Shown: positions 33,926 to 46,812, counted from the stretch's first letter. The stretch is DNA of 64,000 nucleotides from Rhabdophis nuchalis (GCA_039707465.1 CM077651.1:24913019-24977018); one strand, 5' to 3'. The notes: generated by a model not told the origin, from the sequence alone. Made by a program: numbers and translations.

Positions 33926-35479
33926 ACTAAATGGAATGATTAAGTGGAATTTGCCTGTTTTACTAACACCTCTGATCTCCTTTTCATAACTGTGAAAGTG
34001 GAAGGGAAGTGGTTCAGTCTGAAATATTTAGTGGCTTATCCTAATAATAATAATTGGTTTTGCTGTACATCAGAGGAACCCTAAGATGAAGTGCTTGCTA
34101 TTACTCCAAATAACTTGCAGTGCAGAATAAATTTATACAGGCATGAGTTCAGTTTACCAGAGAATCTAACAAAGTATGCTTTAGGCTACATATATTTTTA
34201 CTCTCATTTATCATATAAAATGTCTGTAAAGTGTAACATACCTATTTTTGTTCTCTTCCTTGCTTCCTGGAAAGACAAGCCATACTAAGGAATCTTTTGC
34301 CATTGAGGATTATACTCTGGAATAAATTGATGATTCTTTTTTAAATGCAGGGTGTTCCTAGGAATATGAACCACTGAATGCATGTTTAGAATTGTAATAA
34401 TAATGTCTCCTTTTAGCCTGTTTTGAGCAAATCAGAGAAAATTGTTGTCTATCACGTAGTACCTATCTATTATTTATCTATGGGGGATTACAGGGCTCAA
34501 AATGCCATATATATTCATGAAAAAATGCTGAGCCAAATCCCTTTAGTTTGAACTAGTAAGTCGTATAAAAGAATCAGAGTGACTTGGAGAGATACATTTT
34601 TTGTACACTTTGCCCTATAATAATGCTGTAAATATATTTAAAAATTCCACAAAACTTTACAAGTGCAGTCAGTCATTTTGTGACATTAATACCAAGGAGG
34701 ATAAAAATAAAACATGGAAAAGGAATTATTGAATTGCAATGTAATATTTACCTGCAGAGAAGTGTCCGTTACAAAATAAATAGAACATTAAAGAAAAGAA
34801 AATCTTGTTTTTGAAAATGTTAGTTCTGAATTGTTGCTAATTTTTTTGCCTTAACTGAAAACATAGTTCTATTTTAATTCACTAACTGTTAAATAAAATT
34901 TTCAAGATGTTCAAACGTTATTTTTTTAGGAATTGTAACCTAATATTCCTTCTAGATCAAAGTATTTATAGTAGAGCTGTATAACAAAGATAAGAATTCT
35001 ATCAATCAGCATGATAATTGCTACCAAAAAATGTAGAAGAGTCTTGAAATGCTGTTGAAGAAGGATGAAGAGTAAATAGCATTGAGTGCGAGTAAGAACC
35101 CATATTTGGGGTTACATTTTGCTGACTAGAGTGAAACATCCTTATTTCCTGGCCTTTATTGCATATGCAATTGCCCATCATCCAGCCCCTGATTTCAGGC
35201 AATCTGGTCCTACTGGGAAAGAATGAGCTGCGGGGCCACTGTGAGGAATATTCTCATATTTGGCAGATAAGAGTTGTTCACATTCACTCAGAGTTGGGCA
35301 AGGCTCTATGTAGTTGTCTGGAATGAGTTCAGTCCTGTGTTTCGGGTTCTCTGGTTTATTAGATCAGCCACCTGTTCGTTAGATCCAGGTCCCTTCTGAC
35401 TGGTGAAAGCCACCCAGGAGATGACCATTAATTAGGTTCATATGGGTAACACCACTTAAATTCTTTAAGGAAGGAAGAT
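33926..35479. other. GGACT intron, nothing recognised
   Basis: Mostly AT-rich single-copy-looking sequence; the small open frames have no recognisable product. Confidence 0.5.
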
Positions 35480-36350
35480 ATAGTCCCTTAATCCTTGAAG
35501 GAGCTTGTTGGTACATACTCTCCTTAAGGAGATACTTGTCCTGGACAACTATCATTCAGCAGTTCCTTTTATAGAGGAGGTCAGTTTTCAGCTCTAGAGA
35601 ACTTGAAGGAAGCAGATTATTTGGACTTGCTTCATGTCAGCATTTAGTACAGAGAGACTGGTCCGATTGTGCTTCCTGGTGACTTGTGACCAAACTATGG
35701 TTTTAATTAGGCATGTTCATTGCAGAGACTTGTGGAGCTGAGGTGAATGTGTCCATCATGCTCCTTGATCTCAGTGGCTTTCGATACCGTTAATCATGGT
35801 ATTCTTCTAGACAGGCTATGGGGATTGGCCATTGGGAACACCAGACCATGGTGGTTGCCTGTTTTCTCTGGCTGGTTCAGTTGATGTTGACAAGAGGAGA
35901 GAGATTGTGGCTTGACACCTCTCCTGCTGTTCCATATCGCCATGAAACTGCTGGGTGAGATCATCGGTTGGGTTTAGTATCGTGATAATGTCCAATTATA
36001 TAACTTGGCCTCAGACAATGTAAGTGATGTTATTGATGTCCTATCCCAGATCCTGGAGGCTGTGTGGATTTGGAGAGAAGGAGCAGACCTAGGCTCAATC
36101 CCAGCTGGGGAGTCTCCATCTTTAGCCTTGGATTCAGCTGCGCCTATTCAAGAGTGGTGCACAATTGGGGAATAATTTTGGACTCGTGGCTTCTGCATGA
36201 AAAGCAGATGGCAGCTATGGAGAAAGGGCCTTTGGACTGATTCATCTCCTGTGCCAGTTGTACCCATTCCTGAATCAGAAGGCTCTCCAGATGGTCACTA
36301 ATGTCCTAGGCAGTGGAGCTGCCTTTGAGGATCAGTCAGAAGCTTCAGCT
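35480..36350 (+). mobile_element. decayed L2-like LINE reverse transcriptase fragment
   Basis: Scattered frames recall reverse transcriptase motifs: LLDLSGF near 35760, MKLLGEIIGW near 35942 and VIDVLSQILEA near 36030. The usual YADD motif is degraded to YRDN near 35980. Many stops and shifts; no activity possible. Confidence 0.7.
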
Positions 36351-36388
36351 GGTTTGTAAGCACGGGCAGTAATAAGCATGCTGCAATA

Positions 36389-36688
36389 TAGATAGTCCTC
36401 ATATTATGACCGGTTTCTCATCAACCATGCAAAGTTATCATGAGCCCAAAAAAGGTACTTATGACTCAGATTCAAACTTCTGATATCCACAGTGATTATG
36501 GGTTGGTGTTTTGTTTTTTTTACTCGAAACTGGCACTTATTTTCAGTTTCCAGCAAAATATGCCAATTGCAAATAATGAGTTTGCTTAATGACCACTGCA
36601 AACAAATGTCGTAAAATCGGATTAGTTCCTTAATGACCGCCTTAATAATTCCTGGTTCAATTATAGTCATAAATTGAGGATTATCTGT
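36389..36688. mobile_element. Tigger-like MITE, family D
   Basis: Left gatagtcctcatattatgac, right gtcataaattgaggattatc. Internal sequence is well decayed. Confidence 0.75.
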
Positions 36689-38500
36689 ATATTTGTGTGA
36701 CACCACCATTCTATGAGCGGCATTTGTTTGGGTTTTGAGTATAATTCCGATATTACATATTTCCAACACCACCTATGAAGGAACATACACATGGGTACTA
36801 ACTACCATGTAGATAACAATTGGTAATCTTATCTTTTTTAATGTTTAAACATTTCTGTTGTTTGATTAATAATTGTGAAGAAATACCTGTTATATTACTT
36901 CATCTTATGGTTATCTATTAGCAGGCAAAAGGTAGTCTAGAGTCTCTGGACTAGTCTCAATAAAAGTATATTAATGATTGCTGCTTAGCGTCAATTTGGA
37001 CAAATTTAATAATACATTTTATATTTATCACAGTCATTTTTTACAGCAAAGCAGTCAATTCTACTTAGAATTTCCAATTAATCTTCGCAGCTACAGCATG
37101 TGTGAAGTATTGTGAAGCACATTCTCTGTTAAGGCATGATTACTCGCTGGGCTTCATTTCATGCCTATAGGTTAGCCCAGTGCTGAAGTGGAACATTTTG
37201 CTTGCAGCTTCAGTGTGGAAGGAATGTCATTTGTACAACGCTATGCCTGACTCATGTTTCAAACAGGACTTTGCACCCATTCTTAAAAACAGGTATTGGA
37301 GTATTTTGGTTCAGGGATGACTATAAATGTAGCATGGGTAACGTTGCAGATCACCAGTCATTTGGGGATTTAGAGGAAGAGGATGCAGTTTGAGTCTAGC
37401 ATTTTGTGAGATGTGGCCATGTTTTATGTACCCTTCAGATATGCATGTTTAAAAATGATTTCATACCTTCCTTCATTTCTTTGGGGACTTCTTGACCTTT
37501 AAAAGACAGCTGCAAGTAAACAGTGGTCCTGTTTCAAATGAAATTCAAATCACCAAATACTATAATCTGTCTGTGAAGTAAAATACAAAGCATTCTCACA
37601 GGTATTGTTCAATGGTTGTAATGCTGTTTGTTTTCACAAACCAGGATTTCATAGTTTCAGAGCGGACAACTGCTGAGAGAAGGCTCTAACCTTTTGATTT
37701 CAAAGGCGCTGTGGTTTCCACTGGTGCCTCCCTGGCTAATGTAAGAAAGGTGTTTTGCCATAAACGCTTCTGAGATATTTGGTAAGGCTGGACAGCGGCT
37801 GGCCCAAGCAGGAAGCCCATGGTCTGCCTCTAAAGAAAATAGCAAGTTACAAAATGAAAGCATCAAAGAACCAACAGGATGCAGTCCCAGGAGTCTCTTC
37901 TGGCATGTGGGTCCTTCTTGAAAGTTAGCACTGAGTGAAGAGTGACCTTAAAACTCGCTTTATTCAAACAGACTGCGCTCAGGTTTAAAGTTCAAGGCAT
38001 TTTGTTTTTTCACCTGCTTCCTACAGTTTTCAGGGACTTCTAAAGAATTAATATGTAACTATATCTGGTCACTGAGCCAACAGTGAGTGCTTTTTTTTTC
38101 CTTCCAGAGAAAGTAAAGTTATTGAAGTAAAAAGATAAGAAAAATAGGATGCTATATTGCAATAAAGAAAAAATGGGTGTGTTAGGATTTTTATAGAGCC
38201 ATCCATACTTTGTCTTCTGCCCAACGGACCTGTATCTCATATAGAAACTATTTTAGTAATTTAAAATTTAAATAATTTCCCCTTGATTACTTGGTGTAAC
38301 AAAAAAAATAGGACAGAGATGATGGTATTTTTGCCTTGTCAGGCTGCAACCATAGGGTACATATGTAGGTATTCCTAAAAAATAATAATAATCACTGTCA
38401 CGTGACCAGTACAACTGTTCATAAAGGTGAGCCATTGCTAAGTTCCAGAAATGCGGGGGGGGGGGGTGTGTTGGCAGGTCATATGTGCTTTATGAGCTAC
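36689..38500. other. GGACT intron, nothing recognised
   Basis: No exon, RNA gene or repeat recognised. A poly-G run (about 13 G) lies near 38455. Confidence 0.5.
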
Positions 38501-38504
38501 TAGC

Positions 38505-38998
38505 TGGGTATCTGTGCTTTGCAACGAAACTATGTGATCAGACTATGCAGGAGAAATCCTGTTCAATCCGTTAGCTCAGTGGTGGTCGATTATTGAAACA
38601 CATCCAGGCTATCTCTCCCACCGCCTTCCATAGGTAGAAGATGTAGACATTTTGGTGAGGTACCAATGTCTAGTACTGTAAGGAGCCCCAGACTGCTCCT
38701 GATTGAAGGAGTAGAACCTCTGACAGTTTGGACTGAGGTAACGGAATGTGAGGCAACTGGCAGTTGGAACAGAGTTCTTTTCAGGTGGGGAGGGGGAGTA
38801 GAACTCCTTAGCATCAGAGTGTGTTAATTATTATATAAGAAATACTAATGATCTGAGGGTCATTTTGAAAAATCCTTTCTTAGTGAGCACCTAGAAGCCA
38901 AGAGGAACATACCCGCCAAATGTCAAGTTTGTAGGCTTTACGGTTCTGGAGATTTTGTGATGAGTGAATGGTATTTGGCTTTTATATACATAGGGATA
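38505..38998. repeat. unclassified interspersed repeat
   Basis: Starts gctggg then tctgtgctttgcaacgaaac and ends gttctggagattttgtgatg with a TTTATATACATAG tail. Phrases recur in squamate genomes, with a possible relation to 9596-9935. Internal part poorly defined. Confidence 0.45.
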
Positions 38999-39250
38999 AA
39001 GCACTTGTTCCAAGACTGCCATTTAAGCGACCAGATAATCCCTATTCTGACCTATCTTGCTTTGGGCTTTTGAGCTTTAGAAATTGATTTGTTTCTATTC
39101 CCCCAAACCAGGTTGCAGTTACAGTTTACTCAAGAAAGGGAAAGGCAAGGAGACAGATAGTTTTGTCGCCATGCCATGGATGCTCCCTCTTCTCTAAATG
39201 GCAGAAAAGTAAAATGATTAAATTAAAATTTTAATAATTTCAGTCAGAGG
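38999..39250. other. GGACT intron, nothing recognised
   Basis: Short unassigned segment before a MITE with rearranged ends. Confidence 0.4.
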
Positions 39251-39823
39251 CTTTTAATGACAATAAATGCAGGTAGCCTTCCACTTACAACAGTTCATTT
39301 AATGACTTCAAAGTTACAACAGCACTGAAAAAATGACACATCCATTCACACATCCATTGGAGTATTGCCACAGTCACGTGATCAAAAGTTGGATTCATAT
39401 TTATGACGGTTGCAGTGTCCTAAGGTCATGTGATCAACTTTTGCAACTTTTTTACAAGCAAAGTCAATGAGGAAATCACATTCACTTAACTGTTTCTACC
39501 GTAACAACTAAAATGATTCACTTAATAACTGTTGCAAGAAAAGTCGTAAAAATTCGGGAATTTGGGACAAAATTCACTTAACATGTTTTGCTTAGCAACA
39601 GAAATTTTGTGCTCAATTGTGGTCATAAGTCAAAAACTACTTGAAGTACGTTTTTTTTAAATTTTAGAATATATAGTAGTCAAAATCTTATACAATTGAA
39701 TCACAGAAAAACACATGTAAAATATATCCCTTCTAGCTTTGGAAAATGGCTTCTAATATCAAATTCCTAGTTCTTGGTTACTGTTGTAAGTGGAAGGCTA
39801 CCTGCATTTATTGTCATTAAAAG
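39251..39823. repeat. 43-bp perfect inverted repeat including MITE terminus and flank
   Basis: 39251-39293 is the exact reverse complement of 39781-39823. About 19 bp of each arm is flanking DNA (cttttaatgacaataaatg), and the rest is the MITE end. Further out both sides share attaaaattttaat. Confidence 0.95.
39270..39643. mobile_element. Tigger-like MITE, family D, with its left end re-copied inverted downstream
   Basis: Left caggtagccttccacttaca, right gtcataagtcaaaaactact. A second inverted copy of the left terminus plus its flank lies at 39781-39823, outside the normal right end. Confidence 0.85.
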
Positions 39824-41234
39824 CCATTAAAATTTTAATTGGATTTACCTTGGGGGGGGGGGGTTAGATTTGGCGGAGTGAGGAACAAAGAATCTGAGAG
39901 AAAGCTTTTTACTAATATACTGCTCTTCATTCAGCAGTTATAAGCAAAATACTAAAAACCAGAATCCGGCATACTGTGCTAATATTCTTGCTAGAAAGTC
40001 TTGAATTATATTGTAAATTGTCATTTTTATGCTTGTGCCACTATGAAATACTATACAGTATACTAGCCTGATTGACAGAGCAGTCAAGTTTAAATCTGAG
40101 GTTTCTTCTGGGGATGAATAAAGGTAGACTTATATCAGTATTTTAAGGCCTTTGGATTTAAGTTAATTCACTCCGCTGGATTCCCACATAATGGCAGACA
40201 AGTGTGGAAAATGTAAAACCACAGCGATTAATCTGCTGCTCCCTCCATCCTCGTAACAGCTATTTTGCTAAATACGGGCATTTCCAAGCACTGCATTACA
40301 TTCTTGCAGAACAAGAAACAAAATCTAGGAGAAGCCAAACAATGAGTGGACAGCTTGTCCTTCAGTGTCTCTGGCGGGATTCAGTGAGAGCTCATTTCCC
40401 TTTTAAGTGCCTTATAGCATCTCTTAGAGTCTAGCTTTGGCACCAAAACAACAGGCTTTCCATCACCTCAGCGATGGTTCAGGGATGTTATAAATACACT
40501 ATTAGTGGGAAACTAGTATAAGTAAATTATCTGCAATTTTTAATAGAAGTTTTAATAAAAGGGGGGAAAATAAAGAGCAAAAGCATGCTCTTCTTGCTGA
40601 CATCAGGACCAGTTACAACTGCTATTATTATGCTTCTAATGCTCTTACAAGGAATTTCTGAATTAGTAGGCTTGAAAACAAAAGCATCCTAACAGGTCTG
40701 AATGAATGATCCTAGTTAAGGTTTTCCAATTATTTTAATTTGTTCTCCCTTCCAAACCCAACCTATTCCATTTGCTTCTTTTTTTTTTTAACACTGTTAC
40801 TTTTCCTTCCTCAGGTAATAGCAAATAAGCCTTACCAGTAATCGGATAAGTTGTCAGTTATAGTTAAAAGAAATTGCTTTTAAAAATGACATACACATTT
40901 CACTCATTTTCCCAAGATACTAAACTTTCATGGCTGCAGTATGAATCTGTCACGACAAAATCTTTTCAAGTTGTTTTGTCCTGAAGGATATTGTGATGCC
41001 TAATTTCTGACTAGTCAGAACTAGTTAAATACTGTAGTTGCCAACTTTTTCCTTTGGAATACAAACTAAAGTACATCTATCTCTGTTGTTATATATTTTA
41101 TTTATACTGCCCAGTTGTTTATTTTTTTATGTCATTGTCACCATCTATTGTTATTCCCCCTTGCCACAAGATGGCTAATTAGCCTTTCAATGGAGGTGAA
41201 GTGATTTGCTTATTCAATTTTATTTATTCTATTT
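39824..41234. other. GGACT intron; possible conserved non-coding stretch
   Basis: 40150-40440 has even composition and no repeat signature, so it could be conserved. A poly-G run lies at about 39852-39861. No gene recognised. Confidence 0.35.
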
Positions 41235-41735
41235 CTTTTTCCATAATAGAAAGTGTCCTCACATACTGCATTACAGTATTGTACGCTGGCTTAACTGCTG
41301 TGGACAGGAAGGCACTACAGAGAGTGATCAATTCAGCACAAGTAACCATTGGTTGCCCTGTCACTGGGTGAAATCTCCAGGTCTCGCTGCTTTAGCAGAC
41401 TAAGGAAAATACTCAAGAGGTGATTCACACCCTGGTCAGGGTTTCTTTGTACTTCTACCATCAGGGAGAAGACATCAAAGCATAGCCACCCGAACAAATA
41501 GGTTTAAAAATAGTTTCTATCCTTGGGCTGTCAGATTCTTAAACACAACCACAATCACTCTACACACGCGCGGAAATGTATGACTAGTTTTTCTTTTTCC
41601 TTCTTTTTTCTTTTCCTCTAATTACTTGCATGGGGATTATTCTTGTTACTATTTATATTGTTTATATTTGTTGTCATGGATTGCACCAGGGGGCCAAAAC
41701 CAATTTTGTTGTATTTATTTTGTACAATAATAGCT
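41235..41735 (+). mobile_element. Rex1-like LINE 3' end
   Basis: agaaagtgtcctcacatact, ggaaggcactacagagagtg and caattttgttgtatttattt match the second copy at 59640-60060. The coding sequence is broken by stops and shifts. Confidence 0.88.
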
Positions 41736-41772
41736 ATACGATTACTATCCTTCTCAGCCAAGTAAGTAGGTC

Positions 41773-42118
41773 AGTGATGGCTAACCTTTTTGTTGTTGGG
41801 TGCCAAAAATGCAAACGAGCGCACGATAGCGCACGTGTGTGCCAGCACCCATAATGAAAACTGCCTCCCCCCCCCCGGCTCCCCGGAGGCCCAGAAGCTG
41901 GAAATGAATAGTTTCTGAACTCTGTTTTTCGTCCTTTCCAGGCTCCGGAGCCTTTTCTGAAGCCTGGGGAGGGCAAAAACAATCTTCCTCATCCCTCCAG
42001 AAGGCCAAAAATCAGGTGGCCGGCATGCTAATGCACACTGGACCTGACTGCTCACGTGCCAGCAGATATGGCTCCGTGTGCCACCTGTGGCACACATTCC
42101 ATAGGTTCACCATCACGG
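41773..42118. mobile_element. hAT-like MITE, family A
   Basis: Left cagtgatggctaaccttttt, right ccataggttcaccatcacgg. Flanks aagtaggt (41765-41772) and aactaggt (42119-42126) match 7 of 8. GC-rich interior with spurious minus-strand open frames. Confidence 0.9.
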
Positions 42119-42729
42119 AACTAGGTGGTTCTAAAACTATAAATCAATTAAAATAATAAAGCATTTTTAAAAAACAACTGCAAGTCCTTGAGCAACAGAA
42201 AAGTTACCATCCACATTGGTGTACATACATCTGGTTAACAACAACACGGTATCCTCTTGCACAAAATGATTCAACTGCAGGTAATTTTGCAACCTGGATT
42301 TCCCTCCCCTCCCAATAGCTGGAATTTTGATTGCAGGGTACAGCCATGACTGAGGGAGAAATCTGTTTTAAATAATGCCTGCAGATTAGTTGAATGAACA
42401 GGAAGGTTGCTTGGGATGGAAACTACCAGGTTCCCTTGCTCTGTTCCAAGCAAAAGAAAGAAGAATGAAGAAGTTCCAGATGTCACACTTTCCTCCACCA
42501 TCACAGAAGCAGCAGAACCCATGGAAAAAAACAAGCTGGCTGGTTTTCCAATGTAGGGAAAAGAGAAGATGAGCTGTCTGTATCCAAGCCAAAGCTAAAC
42601 CATCAAAGGGGACCAGAGCTGGTTCTGAAGCAACCAAAGTCATGCACACTTAAGGCTATGGGGTGTTACTTGCATGCAATTCCCCCTTAATTAAATGCCA
42701 CCTGGAAGATGCTGCCTGAACATCTAAGC
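42119..42729. other. GGACT intron, nothing recognised
   Basis: Overlapping small open frames on both strands have no recognisable domain. No repeat assigned. Confidence 0.4.
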
Positions 42730-43062
42730 CAGGAGTGTCAAACTCAAGGCCCTGGGGCCGGATCCGACTCATGGGGTGCTTTGATCTGGCCCAGGGGTCC
42801 GCCACAATAATGGCGAAGGACCAGCCCATGGTGTCTGCCAGCAAAAACAGAGCTTACGAAGGCCACGTGCGGATCTCCCGAGCTCTGTTTTTGCTGACAG
42901 AGGGTTGCAGGAGGCCATGGCAACTGAAAATAGAGCTTGGGAGCTTGTTTTTGCTGACAGATCCACCACATGCGCCCCTGACAAGACATGGAACTGGCCA
43001 AGCCCCCCCCCCCAGTGCCCCCAAGGTCAAACACAACCCTGAATGCAGCCCTCAATGAAATT
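42730..43062. mobile_element. hAT-like MITE (GTGTCAAACTCAAGGCC terminus), 3' truncated
   Basis: Starts caggagtgtcaaactcaagg and ggccggatccgactcatggg; ends gaatgcagccctcaatgaaa without the opposite TIR. Inside, gagctctgtttttgctgaca recurs in direct and inverted order. Confidence 0.7.
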
Positions 43063-43950
43063 GATAATGGGAGGGCCCAAGATCGCCCAGCTGGCTTTGT
43101 AGCTAAAGCAGCTCCTGGGCTCCTGAACTAGGGAGTGAGAAGGCTGGGCAGGTAGCCGAAGGGTTTCTGCTACAAACATTGGTCTTATTTTAAGCTTTAA
43201 TTTCTTGACTAGCTTTTTACTTCTGTGAAATAGACTGCCAATAACCAGGATCTAAAAGGAAAACTATATTCCAATATTTTAAGCAAAGCCTCGGAGAGAT
43301 TTGTTCCCAATGAAGAAATTGCATAAAGTAATTAAAGTGTATCTTTTGCAGATGGATATGAAGATTTTAATGTATATTTTCATTTCCTTTTTTTATACTT
43401 AGTAACTCTGGCAAGTGACCTCTTGATTGTGTACAATTGGTTTTACAATTCTCCATTTAGAATTCAAAGTCAGCCCAAGTCCCCAATGGGAATTAACTGC
43501 ACATTTAACGCTGATTCTTTTTCAATCCTCCTTCCTGAAGGTCTGCATTTCTTCCTCAAATCACAATCTTAACTCAAATCACAATCTGGAAAATAATGGT
43601 ATTTGTGTTTCAAAACGGAGCCAGACCAACCATCATTGAATTCTTATCTTTGTGGAAGAATACAACACTATTTCAAGAGAGAGGAAAGAGAAGTTGCTAT
43701 AGGGTGGTGTTCTAATCTATGCTGTCTGCTACTCTGGCTTTGTCATTGTCAACTTGGGCCTACATTAATAACCAGAGTATTCTAAAGTCTTACATAGCAT
43801 GGATTTTCACATGATTTCCTGAAGATTTCTGGAAATCATCGCTTGAAAGCATAAGAGTTCAAGTTTTAGCCTAAGAGTACCAGTACATCAGGAACTAAGG
43901 CAAACTCCATGTCTATCATAGATACAAAAAATAAACTCACAGGTATGTTG
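43063..43950. other. GGACT intron, nothing firm recognised
   Basis: A possible MIR-like scrap (gggcccaagatcgcccagct) lies at 43073-43092. The rest is unassigned. Confidence 0.35.
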
Positions 43951-44330
43951 TAGGGTGGATTTGATTTAAATCATGATTTAAATCACTGGTAAAAAGTCTT
44001 GATTTAAATCAAATCAATTTAAATCATAATTTTTAAAGAACAACTGTCACTTCTGTCCTGCAGCAGCTCCTCTGGCCAGCTGTTGACTCACCAACAGTCC
44101 CAATATTGCAGAATATGTAGCCTCATGCTACGTAACTAAGCTCCATTTCATGCTGAATAAACTAAACTATTAATGTATCTTAAATAGAAAACTATATTTA
44201 AATAGATTTTTACTCCAAAAGGATTTTATTAAAATAAATTTGATAAAAATAAAAAAAAACGATCAAAAATAAAAAAAACTGATTTAAATTTTAAAAATCC
44301 TATTTTTTAAAACATTTTTTATCCACCCTG
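43951..44330. mobile_element. MITE rich in GATTTAAATC (hAT-like)
   Basis: Left tagggtggatttgatttaaa, right ttttttatccaccctg. Interior repeats of gatttaaatc form internal palindromes. Flanks match only 5 of 8. Confidence 0.7.
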
Positions 44331-45900
44331 GGTACATGGCCATAAATTGCCATATGTACACAACCAATGTCCCAAGATATGCATAACATTCCCATGCCAT
44401 GAACAGACATAACTGCACACGTGTGCAAACTTAAGTTTTTCATTAGGAGAAAAAATGTAACTCCAGATACTCAGGCTGGATTTTTTGTCTAGAAATATTT
44501 TTCTGGGTTTGGTGGTTTGTTCATTTTGCTTGGTTCACTTGTTCCATTTGCCACTTACAAGCATTTTGGACCATTAATTAGAAGGCCAATTTTAATACAG
44601 ACAATTACGATGCACAACACATGTTCTAATGAATGGGGAGGAAAGAATAAGGATTTGGAAGAAGATTAAGTTTATGCAAAGCTCAGGTTCAGGTGCATTG
44701 TCCACTCTTTAAAGCAGGGGCTGGTGAATTCTGGAAGTTGAAATCCACAAAGTTGCCAAGGTTGTTGTATTTCCATTAACTTTTCCTGACCTACCAGCTT
44801 CCAGATGGTTGAATATAGTCATTACAGTGATCACCTCCATCTGGAGAGATTGGTTATATAGTCTAACATATTTAGAGGATGCCAGCCTGTGAAAGGCAAC
44901 TCTGCACCTGAGAATTAGAGATTACATTGTTGCGCTAAAAATCAGATCTGATTTTTCCTGGGCAGTTTTTGTCAGAGGACAATCCTGAAAGCATCAGGTA
45001 TATTGAGCTTTCATTAAACAAAACCATTGGGGGGGAAAGGGGAGATTACTGGATCTTGTGACTTAAATAAATATAAGGGCTTTTCCCCCTTTGGGCTAGA
45101 AAAGGTACTTTAAACATGGGATATAATATACACACAGAGAAGATGAAACTCAACACTTATTTCTGTTAGTGGCATCTTCTTCCCTTTTAAAAACAAGATG
45201 GCTTTTTTAAATTCACTGACAAATAATCTCAGAGGCTAAGCTACATTCAGCATTACTCAAAACACATTTTGCATCCTTTATTAGAAGTATTGTTATTTGA
45301 CCATTCAGTGGTGTCTGACTCTCGGCAACTTGATAGTGCCTTCCATGCTTAGAAGTATTAGAAATATGAGAACTTGTTTCACTTAAGGATGAAAATGCAC
45401 CTCAAGAGGCCACCAGATGTTACATCCCTTAACCTTCTGTGTGAAAAATATATGGAGCCCTGTGATTCCATGTATTTTCAGGTGTAGAGAAAGACAGCTA
45501 ACCGTGTGTCTATCTTCCCCTTCATCCTTCAGTACTGAAAAGAGAAATGGTCTCAAAGGGTCAGTGGACTGAAGATCTGATAGGACTTGCAACCTCTGAG
45601 CAAACTGTTCACAGACATAAATTATGTCTAGAGATTACAATCAGATAATTTACTTTTAAAGTTTTTTTTAATCCCCTTTATTATTTTTTTATAAATAAAG
45701 TGGCAAACGTACATACTATTCCTTCCTCCGCCTATTTTCCCCACAAGAAATGCACATTCCCTGTAAATTCCCTGTAAACTTTTACTGTTTTGGTTGTTAG
45801 AAGCCAGCTAGGAAGCTTGTAAATTCTGTTCATGTGCCTGTTGTGAAATCACTTGACTTCTAATAAGACTATGGATGCCTTACTAAGCTTCAGGCCAATG
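44331..45900. other. GGACT intron with minor repeat scraps
   Basis: A family E remnant (gcaggggctggtgaattctg, then aagttgccaaggttg) lies at about 44714-44765. A BovB- or SINE-like scrap (gtggtgtctgactctcggca) lies at about 45309-45328. Otherwise nothing recognised. Confidence 0.45.
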
Positions 45901-45909
45901 AAGAGACTG

Positions 45910-45998
45910 CACAATCATTTGTGTATAGGATCTCCTGCCTGTGCAGGTGGTTGGACTAGAAGACCATCAAGGTCCCTTCCAATTCTGTTATTCGGAGT
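45910..45998 (+). mobile_element. CR1-like LINE tail
   Basis: tcctgcctgtgcaggtggtt, ggactagaagaccatcaagg and ccttccaattctgttattc, about 340 bp before the GGACT coding exon. Confidence 0.88.
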
Positions 45999-46110
45999 TA
46001 ATGTGAATGGGGATGAGAGAGACTTAACTGGCCCAAAGTCACCTACCATATTTTTTGGAATATAAGACGCACCAAGATTATAAAGAAATTAATTTATTAC
46101 AACTGGAACG
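45999..46110. repeat. MIR-like scrap followed by MITE terminus
   Basis: gatgagagagacttaactgg and cccaaagtcacc resemble a CORE-SINE/MIR segment. It is followed by accatattttttggaatata and agacgcacc, a common reptile MITE end. Confidence 0.5.
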
Positions 46111-46321
46111 TTGTCTAATATGCGTAACAATAATCAACTACACATTACGTTTACTGTAGTGATAGGTTTTTGCACATTTTAATACAAACATGAGAAGCAG
46201 CAATTTATACTGTTGTCTTGTTTTAAACAAGTGTATTTACTGATGACAGAGAGAGAGCGAGAGATGTAAAAAGTCTGCTAATGCAAAGTGCAAAAATTAA
46301 TGCTTTCTTGCTTTCTTTCAG

Positions 46322-46338
46322 TCCCTTCAGTTGGAAGA
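46322..46338 (+). other. GGACT: splice acceptor and short 5' UTR of the GGACT coding exon
   Basis: A pyrimidine-rich tract gctttcttgctttctttcag ends at 46321. A second possible acceptor (cccttcag) ends at 46330. The start codon would then lie 9-18 bases into the exon. Confidence 0.7.
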
Positions 46339-46812
46339 ATGGTCCGCGTCTTCGTCTACGGGACACTAAAGAAAGGCCAGCCAAACTACCCCCACATGAT
46401 AAATGGGGTTCATGGGACATCCCAATTCCAGGGCAGAGGACTTACAGTAGAGAAATACCCACTGGTGATTGCAGGCAAATATAATATCCCTTATCTGCTG
46501 AATAATCCAGGAAAGGGGCATCGTGTTTCTGGAGAAATATATTCCGTTGATGATCAGATGTTGCAATTCCTTGATGAATTTGAAGGATGCCCAACCATGT
46601 ATCAGCGCACTCCAGTGAGAGTTGAGATACTCGAGTGGGAAAATAAAAATAGCACGTCTGAAGGAATATCAGCAATTAACAACATCCTGGAATGTGATGT
46701 GTACAGCACAACTACTTACCAGGCAGAGTGGATGCATCTCCCTTACTATGATGACTATGATTCTTTTGGGAAGCATAATCTTTTGTACGTCTTGCGAGAA
46801 AGCAGAGAATAG
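46339..46812 (+). CDS. GGACT: gamma-glutamylamine cyclotransferase, complete single-exon CDS
   Basis: 157 residues plus stop, versus 153 in human GGACT as I recall. The enzyme converts gamma-glutamylamines, such as gamma-glutamyl-epsilon-lysine left from degraded transglutaminase cross-links, to 5-oxoproline and the free amine. It has the AIG2/GGCT-like fold: VFVYGTLKKGQPN at residues 4-16 (substrate loop YGTL at 7-10), YPLVIAGKYNIPYLL around 40-54, and QFLDEFEGCP with Glu82 at the catalytic position, then YQRT. I chose the Met at 46339. The frame is open upstream, but that part would be 5' of or across the acceptor ctttctttcag ending at 46321. The C-terminus LLYVLRESRE differs a little from mammals. 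Downstream PCCA converges on the - strand. Confidence 0.97.
   Translation: MVRVFVYGTLKKGQPNYPHMINGVHGTSQFQGRGLTVEKYPLVIAGKYNIPYLLNNPGKGHRVSGEIYSVDDQMLQFLDEFEGCPTMYQRTPVRVEILEWENKNSTSEGISAINNILECDVYSTTTYQAEWMHLPYYDDYDSFGKHNLLYVLRESRE

Noticed and set aside
42735..43058. Overlapping 103-107 codon frames on both strands
   Set aside because: Confined to a hAT-like MITE; composition-driven.
46288..46338. N-terminal extension of GGACT by 17 codons
   Set aside because: The splice acceptor tract ends at 46321 and family members start at the MxxVFVYGTL methionine.
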